This document shows, piece by piece, positions 1-8,835 of a DNA stretch of 15,360 nucleotides. The DNA is from Cylindrotheca closterium (Eukaryota > Bacillariophyta > Bacillariophyceae > Bacillariales > Bacillariaceae). Position 1 is the first letter of the stretch, and each line of letters starts with the position of its first letter. Where the stretch lies: contig CAKOGP040001789.1 of NCBI GenBank assembly GCA_933822405.4, positions 1-15,360 of the forward strand, in the 5' to 3' direction. Under the pieces are notes generated by a model. It was not told where the DNA came from and made no database searches. It saw nothing but the letters and a program-made list of their open reading frames with translations. The translations under genes and the position numbers were made by a program.

Positions 1-2937
1 CGCACTACCTCCTCTGGCAAGGTTCCTTGGTCTCCCAAATTGCAGGGCTTCTGGGATCGGTTGAGTCTCTGGAAGCTACTCCTTAAAGGACGCAAGCGAT
101 GTCGTGTGAGCTCCCAAAAGGTCCGGCGCCTGATGAAGAAGGCAAGGCTGTGCACCGCGTGGAAGAAGACGACTGCTGAACTGGAAGTGGCATTGGCAGC
201 TGAACAAAGGGCATACAAGCAAGCCAAACGTCAGGCAACCCAATTAAGACTGTACTTTCTGAAATCTCAGAAGGCCCACAATAGATTCCTTCGGTTACGA
301 CGAATGAAACAACGAGAGGAGGCGAGACGCCGTCGTCGCGCCCAACAAAAAGGATCTACAGGGGGTTTACGGGCTATTCAGATGGAAGAACAATTACCAG
401 ATGGCACTCCGCAGCTGCGTACTATCACCGACCGTGCTCTGGTTGAAGAAGGTTGTATGCAAGAAAACGCGGCACGGTACGACCAGACGCGTGCTCCATA
501 TACCACTCCACCTATGGCGGAACCCTTGTATACAGCATTCACCGGCGCTCAGGCTGAAGCTAATTCCATTGCACTATTGGAAGGCCGCTACTCCCTGCCC
601 GACCTTCTTGACCCCGCCACTACGGCCTTCCTTTCGCATTGCCGTTTTCATAAGGATCACGTACCTGTGCACCTTGAGGTGACTACCTCTGATCATGTGT
701 ACTTCTGGTCCCGAAATCCGGAGGACAAAGGTTCAGAACCTCATGGCTTGCACAACGGTCACTTCAAGACAGCGGCCCAGTCACCAGTTATTGCCTCTTG
801 TGATGCCCTTTTTCGCAATATTCCTTTGGCAACGGGATTCGTCCCCTCAAATTGGCGCAACTTGATGAATTTTGCAATTGAGAAAAAGGCAGGCGACTTC
901 CGGCTGTCGAAAATGCGTACTATTCAGTTAATGAATTCGGAGGCACAGGCGAACAACAAAAAAGCGGGTCGGGCGGCCATGCAATATGCCGAGGAACACT
1001 CCTTGATTCCGGACGGACAGTGCGGTTCTCGGAAACGTCACCAGGCCATTGATCTGGCCCTGTCCAAACGTCTGGTCTGGGACTTGTTGATTCTCCAACG
1101 ACGCGCGGCTGGGTGGATCTCTAATGATGCCAAATCCTGCTTCGATCGTATTGTTCATTGGGTGGCAATCATTACGATGCTCCGGTTTGGGCTGACATGG
1201 AGGGTCCTATCTTCCATGTTTAACATGCTGTCATCAGCGACGCATCGGGTGCGGACAGGCTTTGGCGATTCAGAACGTACTTTCAAGCCGCCTTCTGTTA
1301 TCCCCTTCCAAGGCTGTGGTCAGGGAAATGGGGCTGGACCCCCTATATGGATCTCTGTGAGCTCCGTTCTCATTACCATGATGGAAGCGATGGGTTACGG
1401 CTTTGAGTGCCTCTCAGCACTGGAGTCACAGTTGGTTACAGCCCAATGCTTCTGCTTTGTCGACGACACTGACGTTATTGAGGCTGGCAATACAGTACAT
1501 CACTCAGGTGAAGCTATATATGCATCGGTGCAGGAGGCCGCCACTCTGTGGGCTGGGGGAATCCGTGCCACTGGCGGTGCGATCAATCCTGAGAAGTCCT
1601 TTTGGTGGCTCATTGATTTCGAGTGGGACTCCCGCACAGGTAAATGGAAATTTCGTGGGAAAAAGGCAGTCGCTCCTGACTTTGAACTCCAAATTCAAGG
1701 TCTCTCAGGCGCTACTGAATCCTTGCGTCGCCTTGAACCAGACGACTCGGAACGCACTTTGGGAGTTATGCTTTCTCCCTTGGAAAACCTTGAGGCTCAC
1801 AAGGCTCAGTTGGTTGCTAAAGCCAAGGATTGGGCAGAACAGCTTCGACCCAACCTGCTTCACAAATATGATGTCCTCCCCCTCATCAAGTCGACCATCA
1901 TGAAGAAATTGGAGTATCCGATGGCGCTAACAACCCTGGATGCCCAGCAATGGACAGACATTATGTCTCCGGTACTTCAAGTGTGCCTTCCGAAGGCGGG
2001 TGTCTGTCGTAATTTCCCTGGGGATGTCGTATTTGCTCCGTTGTCCTATCAGGGTCTTGGACTTCCACATCCGTTTGGTTGTCAAGTGTTTAAGCATCTT
2101 GAGATGTTGCTCCGACATATGGCCAACAGGACCAAAACTGGTGACTATATGGAGGCCAACGTCCAAGCCCATCAACTTGAAACCGGGATGTCCTTTGGAC
2201 TCTTGCAACAAGTCTACACCAACACGGCGATCCTAGCTTCAGACACGTGGATGAAACGAGTATGGCATGAACTCAAAGGTTTGGACATCTATGTCGCCTA
2301 TGACTCTCCAGCCCTCTCCCATCGCCGTACGGACGACTCCCTTCTGATGGATCTCTTCATCAACTTGGAGGTTGAACAGGAGGAACTTTTATGGCTCAAT
2401 TGGTGTCGAATGTTCCTCCAGGTATGCACAGTGTCTGACATTGTGACTGCTGATGGCAGGTTTATTCGTCGCTCCGCGTGGAATGGGCTCAGGGATGAGT
2501 GCTGCCGCTCGCCATACCAATGGCCAAGGACAGTTCGCCCAACAAGGCAACACTGGGACCTGTGGCAGACCACCTTGTCCAGAGCCCTGCTTGCCTCCAA
2601 CGGGCCACATTACCAACTGCAACAGCCCTTGGGGCCATGGACTGACCGTCTGGAGGACTGGAATTGGTTACTGTCCCCCACCACAGGCCTTTTCCACCGC
2701 CATGGGGCAACCTGGAAACACTTTTGCTCTGAGGGCTCCCACACCACGTCACGTCGCTACGCACCAGGGCCGTCCCTTCCTTCCTGCCCATGGTGGACTG
2801 CACCGCTTCCTGCTGACGTTCTTCGTGCTACGGTTCACTCCATCACAGGATCTGACAGGGTTCTTCTCACCGGTACTGGCCGGGCCTTTGAACCGTCTGC
2901 ATGTTCCTTGCTGTTCAGCTGCTTTGGCAACAGCTGA
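1..2937 (+). CDS. Non-LTR (LINE-like) retrotransposon polyprotein: reverse transcriptase part, 5' end outside the window
   Basis: This frame is open from base 1, so the protein starts upstream; the first possible start inside the window (TTG at 40) is probably not real. Numbering residues from 40, a long Arg/Lys-rich, coiled-coil-like stretch (about 10-105) precedes the RT. RT motif A is NDAKSCFDR with Asp363, motif B is QGNGAGP (428-434), and motif C is FVDD (473-476, catalytic pair Asp475/Asp476). A conserved thumb-like region follows (about 550-800). The enzyme would copy element RNA into DNA at the target site; an endonuclease domain is expected upstream but cannot be seen. The frame has no internal stop. 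Its last 14 codons (from 2896) are foreign: they are block A read out of its native frame, so the RNase H domain that should follow is cut off. RT assignment is firm; the non-LTR class is inferred from the RT, RNase H, zinc-knuckle order and the 5'-truncated copy. Confidence 0.85.
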   Translation, partial: RTTSSGKVPWSPKLQGFWDRLSLWKLLLKGRKRCRVSSQKVRRLMKKARLCTAWKKTTAELEVALAAEQRAYKQAKRQATQLRLYFLKSQKAHNRFLRLRRMKQREEARRRRRAQQKGSTGGLRAIQMEEQLPDGTPQLRTITDRALVEEGCMQENAARYDQTRAPYTTPPMAEPLYTAFTGAQAEANSIALLEGRYSLPDLLDPATTAFLSHCRFHKDHVPVHLEVTTSDHVYFWSRNPEDKGSEPHGLHNGHFKTAAQSPVIASCDALFRNIPLATGFVPSNWRNLMNFAIEKKAGDFRLSKMRTIQLMNSEAQANNKKAGRAAMQYAEEHSLIPDGQCGSRKRHQAIDLALSKRLVWDLLILQRRAAGWISNDAKSCFDRIVHWVAIITMLRFGLTWRVLSSMFNMLSSATHRVRTGFGDSERTFKPPSVIPFQGCGQGNGAGPPIWISVSSVLITMMEAMGYGFECLSALESQLVTAQCFCFVDDTDVIEAGNTVHHSGEAIYASVQEAATLWAGGIRATGGAINPEKSFWWLIDFEWDSRTGKWKFRGKKAVAPDFELQIQGLSGATESLRRLEPDDSERTLGVMLSPLENLEAHKAQLVAKAKDWAEQLRPNLLHKYDVLPLIKSTIMKKLEYPMALTTLDAQQWTDIMSPVLQVCLPKAGVCRNFPGDVVFAPLSYQGLGLPHPFGCQVFKHLEMLLRHMANRTKTGDYMEANVQAHQLETGMSFGLLQQVYTNTAILASDTWMKRVWHELKGLDIYVAYDSPALSHRRTDDSLLMDLFINLEVEQEELLWLNWCRMFLQVCTVSDIVTADGRFIRRSAWNGLRDECCRSPYQWPRTVRPTRQHWDLWQTTLSRALLASNGPHYQLQQPLGPWTDRLEDWNWLLSPTTGLFHRHGATWKHFCSEGSHTTSRRYAPGPSLPSCPWWTAPLPADVLRATVHSITGSDRVLLTGTGRAFEPSACSLLFSCFGNS

Positions 2938-3755
2938 ATGGGATCGTCGCACTGCAGCCTTCTCCGCGTGGCTAGTCCTGCAACTGACAGGCCCTTCCAT
3001 CAAAATAGCGATCCTACAGCTTCTTCAGGGCGTTCGCACACCTCCTTCATTTCCCCCAAGGCCCATCTCCTCTTCGGTTCGGCCGTCTTCTTGGCTCAGC
3101 AGGTGATTGGGTCTCAAGGCCTTTTGGAGGGACGCATCGCCTCGTCTTGGCTTCCACTCCAACAACAATATTATGACAAGATACGATGTCAACGATCTGT
3201 CTCTCTTTGGGCGTCCCGCCTCTCACAACAGCTGATCTCCATCGGCTTCTACATGTGGGAGCAATGGAACTCCGTTCAACATTCGGATGATAACGTTCAA
3301 TTATGTTAATGTCACAGTACTGTCAATGAGGGGATTCACTCACAGTTTGATATGGGTCTTGATGACTTGCCTAAGGAAATTCGACCGATGCTAACAAGCC
3401 GTCGACGAGTCCTTCGCAAGTCATTGGTAGACAAGGAAGAGTGGCTTAAGTTGCTTCATCAGGAACGCAGAGATTTCTGTCGCTCCATGAAAGCACAACG
3501 CCGCAGTCTGCGGACTATTTTCTCCCCTGGACCCTGACCAACTTTTTGCAGGACCTTACATGCCCCGAATTCACCCCGCCACGTTGCGGGAGAAGTCTTT
3601 ACCCCCTTGGGACACTTGAGCAACTTCTGTTCAAAATACAGATGCCTCATATGGTTCAAACTTGTTGTTGACTCACCGCTTCACAGTACTTGACCTTTAC
3701 AGCCAAATCTTTCACCGGCAATCGAATGCCCATAGAGTAGCATATTAACGATTAA
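2896..3755 (+). mobile_element. Block A copy 1: 5'-truncated 3' end of the retrotransposon inserted between RT and RNase H
   Basis: The block starts inside the zinc-knuckle coding region: the second half (His, Cys-Cys) is present and the first Cys pair is missing. It continues through the C-terminal tail and about 218 bp of 3' UTR (3538-3755). A copy with an intact 3' end and a missing 5' part is what target-primed reverse transcription of LINEs commonly leaves. The left join follows codon CCG (2893-2895). On the right, the RNase H frame resumes in the RT frame at AAA GCC (3754-3759) if the final AA of the block is counted as target sequence. Removing the block would therefore fuse RT to RNase H in frame. 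I see no clear target-site duplication. The coding part carries the same tail defects as the other A copies, including TAA at 3307-3309. Confidence 0.7.
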
Positions 3756-3756
3756 A

Positions 3757-5243
3757 GCCACCTTAGCTGACGCTCTGTTGCACGGTCGCCTGCGTGTGAT
3801 CAGCGATGGATCCTTCAAGAACGAGTTGGGGACCGCGGCGGTTCAAATCCTGGTGAAGCATGGAGGATGCCATCATATCATCATCCGGTGTCAGACTCCC
3901 GGTTTGCCCCAGGACCAGAGTCCATACCGCAGCGAGCTCATTGGTCTGTTGGCCGGTATAATGGCGGTCGATTGGCTCCTTGAGCAATGGTTCCCAAAAA
4001 TTTCGATCGAACCCAAGGTGCGGATTGCTTGCGACGGCCTCTCTGCTATTGAGATGGCTTTCGAAGACCGTCCACTGTCTCCAACTGATGCTCAGTTTGA
4101 CCTGGTATCGTCCATTCGGAAGCGATCCTTCGGTCCTCGGTGGATTGGGCGCCCCAGCACATGTATGGACACCTTGACAAGTCCAATCTCTTTGACGAAC
4201 TTTCTTGGTGGGAGAAACAGAACCTTGAGGTGGATGGTATGGCGGTGGAGTACCGTAAGGAACTTGAGACGGCCAATCATCTTATAGCCCCCAACCCTCG
4301 TTTTTTCACTGAACTTGCGGCACTGTACCAAACAGTCACGCCTTGATCCCCAGTTCATCCAAGAGTGTGTGACTCTTCCGGCCCTACGCACCTGCTGGAG
4401 GGACAAAGGTACTATCTCCACTGAAGCCGAGTCTGAGATTGCCTGGGACACAATGGGTCGCGCCATGCGATCTCTTCCTGCAGGACTACAAAGGTGGTCT
4501 ACTAAACATTGTGTGGGCATGTGCGCCACAGGCAAATTTAAAGTTCTATGGGGTCTGGAGACATCAGCAGCTTGCCCACGCTGCGGCGACTTTGAGGATC
4601 ATCTGCATGTTCCTTGCTGTTCAGCTGCTTTGGCAACAGCTGAATGGGATCGTCGCACTGCAGCCTTCTCCGCGTGGCTAGTCCTGCAACTGACAGGCCC
4701 TTCCATCAAAATAGCGATCCTACAGCTTCTTCAGGGCGTTCGCACACCTCCTTCATTTCCCCCAAGGCCCATCTCCTCTTCGGTTCGGCCGTCTTCTTGG
4801 CTCAGCAGGTGATTGGGTCTCAAGGCCTTTTGGAGGGACGCATCGCCTCGTCTTGGCTTCCACTCCAACAACAATATTATGACAAGATACGATGTCAACG
4901 ATCTGTCTCTCTTTGGGCGTCCCGCCTCTCACAACAGCTGATCTCCATCGGCTTCTACATGTGGGAGCAATGGAACTCCGTTCAACATTCGGATGATAAC
5001 GTTCAATTATGTTAATGTCACAGTACTGTCAATGAGGGGATTCACTCACAGTTTGATATGGGTCTTGATGACTTGCCTAAGGAAATTCGACCGATGCTAA
5101 CAAGCCGTCGACGAGTCCTTCGCAAGTCATTGGTAGACAAGGAAGAGTGGCTTAAGTTGCTTCATCAGGAACGCAGAGATTTCTGTCGCTCCATGAAAGC
5201 ACAACGCCGCAGTCTGCGGACTATTTTCTCCCCTGGACCCTGA
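3757..5243 (+). pseudogene. RNase H, zinc knuckle and C-terminal tail of the retrotransposon polyprotein (copy 1), broken by frameshifts
   Basis: The RNase H frame (frame 1 from 3757) shows SDGSF with catalytic Asp at 3805, SELIG with Glu at 3934 and ACDGL with Asp at 4033. Near 4120 reading must move to frame 3 to continue with GHLD and the last acid, VDGMA with Asp at 4233. Near 4335-4345 it must return to frame 1. A zinc-knuckle-like CPRC...H...H...CC motif follows (Cys at 4573, 4582 and 4615; His at 4600/4606). Another shift near 4740-4760 is needed for the tail (LLFGSAVFLAQQ, then MWEQWNS). A TAA at 5013-5015 then splits the tail from a basic C-terminal piece ending at 5243. RNase H would remove RNA from the RNA/DNA hybrid. 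With three frame changes and one stop this is not functional as read, unless some shifts are assembly errors. Confidence 0.75.
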
Positions 5244-5462
5244 CCAACTTTTTGCAGGACCTTACATGCCCCGAATTCACCCCGCCACGTTGCGGGAGAA
5301 GTCTTTACCCCCTTGGGACACTTGAGCAACTTCTGTTCAAAATACAGATGCCTCATATGGTTCAAACTTGTTGTTGACTCACCGCTTCACAGTACTTGAC
5401 CTTTACAGCCAAATCTTTCACCGGCAATCGAATGCCCATAGAGTAGCATATTAACGATTAAA

Positions 5463-6949
5463 GCCACCTTAGCTGACGCTCTGTTGCACGGTCGCCTGCG
5501 TGTGATCAGCGATGGATCCTTCAAGAACGAGTTGGGGACCGCGGCGGTTCAAATCCTGGTGAAGCATGGAGGATGCCATCATATCATCATCCGGTGTCAG
5601 ACTCCCGGTTTGCCCCAGGACCAGAGTCCATACCGCAGCGAGCTCATTGGTCTGTTGGCCGGTATAATGGCGGTCGATTGGCTCCTTGAGCAATGGTTCC
5701 CAAAAATTTCGATCGAACCCAAGGTGCGGATTGCTTGCGACGGCCTCTCTGCTATTGAGATGGCTTTCGAAGACCGTCCACTGTCTCCAACTGATGCTCA
5801 GTTTGACCTGGTATCGTCCATTCGGAAGCGATCCTTCGGTCCTCGGTGGATTGGGCGCCCCAGCACATGTATGGACACCTTGACAAGTCCAATCTCTTTG
5901 ACGAACTTTCTTGGTGGGAGAAACAGAACCTTGAGGTGGATGGTATGGCGGTGGAGTACCGTAAGGAACTTGAGACGGCCAATCATCTTATAGCCCCCAA
6001 CCCTCGTTTTTTCACTGAACTTGCGGCACTGTACCAAACAGTCACGCCTTGATCCCCAGTTCATCCAAGAGTGTGTGACTCTTCCGGCCCTACGCACCTG
6101 CTGGAGGGACAAAGGTACTATCTCCACTGAAGCCGAGTCTGAGATTGCCTGGGACACAATGGGTCGCGCCATGCGATCTCTTCCTGCAGGACTACAAAGG
6201 TGGTCTACTAAACATTGTGTGGGCATGTGCGCCACAGGCAAATTTAAAGTTCTATGGGGTCTGGAGACATCAGCAGCTTGCCCACGCTGCGGCGACTTTG
6301 AGGATCATCTGCATGTTCCTTGCTGTTCAGCTGCTTTGGCAACAGCTGAATGGGATCGTCGCACTGCAGCCTTCTCCGCGTGGCTAGTCCTGCAACTGAC
6401 AGGCCCTTCCATCAAAATAGCGATCCTACAGCTTCTTCAGGGCGTTCGCACACCTCCTTCATTTCCCCCAAGGCCCATCTCCTCTTCGGTTCGGCCGTCT
6501 TCTTGGCTCAGCAGGTGATTGGGTCTCAAGGCCTTTTGGAGGGACGCATCGCCTCGTCTTGGCTTCCACTCCAACAACAATATTATGACAAGATACGATG
6601 TCAACGATCTGTCTCTCTTTGGGCGTCCCGCCTCTCACAACAGCTGATCTCCATCGGCTTCTACATGTGGGAGCAATGGAACTCCGTTCAACATTCGGAT
6701 GATAACGTTCAATTATGTTAATGTCACAGTACTGTCAATGAGGGGATTCACTCACAGTTTGATATGGGTCTTGATGACTTGCCTAAGGAAATTCGACCGA
6801 TGCTAACAAGCCGTCGACGAGTCCTTCGCAAGTCATTGGTAGACAAGGAAGAGTGGCTTAAGTTGCTTCATCAGGAACGCAGAGATTTCTGTCGCTCCAT
6901 GAAAGCACAACGCCGCAGTCTGCGGACTATTTTCTCCCCTGGACCCTGA
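5463..6949 (+). pseudogene. RNase H, zinc knuckle and C-terminal tail (copy 2), same breaks as copy 1
   Basis: This is the 1706-bp displaced twin of the preceding pseudogene. It has the same RNase H acids (Asp 5511, Glu 5640, Asp 5739, Asp 5939), the same zinc knuckle (Cys 6279, 6288 and 6321), the same three frame changes and the same TAA (6719-6721). The shared defects show that the breaks predate the duplication, or that the copies have been homogenised. This is the copy attached to the native 3' UTR, which ends at 7167. Confidence 0.75.
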
Positions 6950-7167
6950 CCAACTTTTTGCAGGACCTTACATGCCCCGAATTCACCCCGCCACGTTGCG
7001 GGAGAAGTCTTTACCCCCTTGGGACACTTGAGCAACTTCTGTTCAAAATACAGATGCCTCATATGGTTCAAACTTGTTGTTGACTCACCGCTTCACAGTA
7101 CTTGACCTTTACAGCCGAATCTTTCACCGGCAATTGAATGCCCATAGAGTAGCATATTAACGATTAA
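6950..7167 (+). other. Native 3' UTR and 3' terminus of the retrotransposon
   Basis: This stretch runs from the last stop of the tail to the point where the A copies stop matching (7167). It has no coding potential and no poly-A tail. The sequence just outside starts tgtctcag and then has a short (TTA)n run (about 7176-7187). G7117 and T7135 distinguish it from the two internal copies of the same UTR (3538-3755 and 5244-5461). If this terminus is the original one, the element ended with ATTAA or slightly before it. Confidence 0.6.
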
Positions 7168-7171
7168 TGTC

Positions 7172-7519
7172 TCAGTTATTATTATTATCCAATGCTTCAA
7201 ATACAGGGTCAGTCTTCAGGTTCTGCACAGGAATACATGAGCTATAACGCACAGTGGTATCAATGCAGATGAGAAACTTAGCATTCTTGATCTCCATGTG
7301 ATCAATACAGACAGTAATAGATCGATTGTGTTGATACAATTCCTCTAGTGGACTGAAGAAGTCGTCGTACGTCTTCTTTGGAGTTGGTCTTGTTGACTTG
7401 CCTTTCAATGCAGATGCGTCAGGTCCACAGATTGCTTCGGCATGATTGATCGCTTCTTCGGTGATAGGACAGTTCTTGATGAGACCAGATCGGATCGCAT
7501 ACTTCAAAAATTCTAGGGC
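7172..7519 (-). pseudogene. Integrase fragment of an LTR-retrotransposon-type protein, truncated
   Basis: On the minus strand the frame runs from 7519 (GCC CTA GAA) to a TGA at 7174-7172. It contains GLIKNCPIT, then CGPDASALKGKSTR, then ITVCIDHMEI. This is the pattern I know from integrase regions of diatom retroelements: a linker 'GP...LKGKT.R' followed by the first catalytic Asp, here in CID. The second Asp and the Glu are absent. The frame ends in a run of Asn codons (the TTA repeat) a few bases from the edge of the LINE-like element, so that insertion or an associated deletion probably removed the rest. Upstream (7522-7520) there is an in-frame TAG that also fits a splice acceptor (tttatttatag), so this may be an exon. 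Family assignment is from memory of motifs and is moderately sure. Confidence 0.5.
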
Positions 7520-7660
7520 CTATAAATAAAAGAGATCTTTGTGCGACATATCATGTACACGTGTACAAACAATTCGCGTCATATATATATTTACCTAATT
7601 GTTGGAAATGCCAATAATCTTGAGCAGATTCAATATTGCACTTTAATTTTTTTTCTTCAC

Positions 7661-7695
7661 CTCATCCTCGACGATGACCTTGTCTTTGTCGTGTG
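7661..7695 (-). other. Possible small minus-strand exon upstream of the integrase fragment
   Basis: On the minus strand, tttttcaaag precedes 35 bases that read HDKDKVIVEDE and end GAG, followed by gtgaag. That is an acceptor-like site, a short open stretch and a weak donor. Its phase at the downstream edge (phase 0) agrees with the integrase fragment starting at 7519, giving an intron of 141 bases (7520-7660). Its upstream phase does not agree with the exon-like unit at 7884-7781, so the chain is incomplete or decayed. Weak evidence. Confidence 0.2.
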
Positions 7696-7774
7696 CTTTG
7701 AAAAAGGTGAAGTGAGTATCCATTTTCCTTCACACTCATGTTTGGGTATTATGTTCTTCCAAGATTCATCAAGT

Positions 7775-8835
7775 TCTCACCGTTTCTTTGCCAAATTTGA
7801 GACCTTTTTCTGCTGCTTGTTTATGGATTCTTGTTGGAGACGTCTTGATGAGTATACTGTACTGGTAGTCAAGCAACAACTGGGCTGAATGAAAACAACA
7901 ACAACAAAAAAGCGTCATCAACATGATTGCAAATTGCAACATTAAATAATCAAACTTACCTTGAGGGACGGCATTTCTTTTCTATCTTCTGGATGAAATC
8001 TTCTCAGAGATCAACGGACGACGATGGTGTATTGTTGGGTGGAGTAGTCAAGTATTGGTGATCACCGTCATCATAATGATTCACTCGCAATTGCAACATG
8101 AACTCCAATTCTGTTCTGTTTGATAGATTCGTTCCAGAGATGAGTTGAGCTAATTAGTATGTAGTAATCAGGTGACGCCAATGGTGTATTGTTGGTTGAA
8201 TGAAAAAAAAAACTTATCATAACATGAGCAACTTTTTTCTTCAACAGGATGCAAAGTGAAGGCATCCAGCAATAAAACTTACCTTGTTGAGCGACACCGT
8301 TTCACTTCTGCTTGACGGATTCTTCCCAGAGATGGCTCCTTGATAATTCAGTAGTGATCAAGCGACTGTATTGTTGTGGGCTGAATGAAATGAATATCAT
8401 TACAAGCACAACTTGTTTCGTCAGTTGGATTGCGAATGGCAACATTCAGATATCAAACTTCCCTTAAGGGGCCCATTTCTTTCTTTGGGTGGATTTGTCT
8501 CAGAGATGGCTTGATAAGTCTATAGTGATCAAGCGACAACGACGGTGTATTGTTGGTTGAATGCAATAAAACATATCATGACATGAGCGACCTCTTTCGT
8601 ATATATGATGAACAAGGGAAACATCCAACAATCAATCTTACCTGGTTGTTGAGGGACGTCATTTCACTTCTGCTCGACGGATCCTTGCCAGAGATCGTGG
8701 CTTGATAAGTCTGTAATAATCAAGCAACAAGAACAGTTTAATGTTGGTTGAATGAAGACTATATCAAGACATGATCGACATGAGCCACTCTTTTTGTTCA
8801 GAACATTGGCAATTGCAACATGTACTGCCATTTTT
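7775..8835 (-). repeat. Decayed tandem array of about 160-190-bp units resembling a duplicated minus-strand exon
   Basis: On the + strand the same blocks recur in order: AACTTACC (7953-7960, 8276-8283; variants 8456-8463 and 8635-8642), then 'gagggacg.catttc', 'ctcagagat', 'gatcaagcgac', GTGTATTGTTG (8027, 8184, 8366 variant, 8545) and 'ttgaatga'. Spacings are about 157-182 bases. Read on the minus strand, AACTTACC is a consensus splice donor (GGTAAGTT) and 'ctgaatgaaa' resembles an acceptor (ttTCATTCAG). The leftmost unit (7884-7781) gives 34 open codons starting QLLLDYQYS. The 8.7-kb unit still reads LLLDYYRLI, and the 8.3-kb unit reads QQYSRLI before a stop. The units look like copies of one exon plus intron that have drifted and mostly lost their frame. 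Confidence 0.6.
7781..7884 (-). other. Best-preserved exon-like unit of the array
   Basis: Minus-strand acceptor-like cattcag (ending at 7885) is followed by 104 bases without a stop in one frame (34 codons: QLLLDYQYS, then PTRIHKQAAEKG, ending GKET) and then gtgagaac as donor. It is the only unit of the array that is fully open. I do not recognise the peptide. It lies on the same strand as, and upstream of, the integrase fragment, so both may belong to one broken gene, though the phases between them do not connect simply. Confidence 0.3.

Larger units (their letters stand above)
2896..7167 (+). repeat. 1706-bp direct tandem repeat, 2.5 copies, layout A-B-A-B-A
   Basis: Blocks A are 2896-3755, 4602-5461 and 6308-7167 (860 bp each). 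Blocks B are 3756-4601 and 5462-6307 (846 bp each). Corresponding bases are exactly 1706 apart, and the copies look identical where I compared them. The only differences I found lie at the end of the third A: G7117 where the others have A (3705, 5411), and T7135 where they have C (3723, 5429). The left edge is sharp: 2895 is G where the other copies have A, and sequence further left is unrelated. The right edge is at 7167/7168. Both blocks derive from the 3' half of the retrotransposon whose RT lies directly upstream. Near-identity means a recent duplication, recent homogenisation, or an assembly artefact. Confidence 0.95.

Noticed and set aside
2453..3106. 217-codon plus-strand frame overlapping the RT end
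   Set aside because: Most of it is a shifted-frame reading of the RT gene; its last part is block A in its native frame, already covered by the repeat entries.
2896..7167. LTRs or a satellite array as the explanation for the 1706-bp repeat
   Set aside because: The repeated blocks code for RNase H, a zinc knuckle and the tail of the adjacent element, and are arranged A-B-A-B-A. LTRs would flank the whole element and would not contain its coding domains.
7541..7888. 115-codon plus-strand frame in the exon-array region
   Set aside because: It is the antisense shadow of the minus-strand exon-like units, with biased composition and no recognisable domain.
7953..8642. CRISPR-like array
   Set aside because: The repeats are long, diverged and variably spaced, with no conserved short repeat and unique equal spacers; the sequence is eukaryotic.
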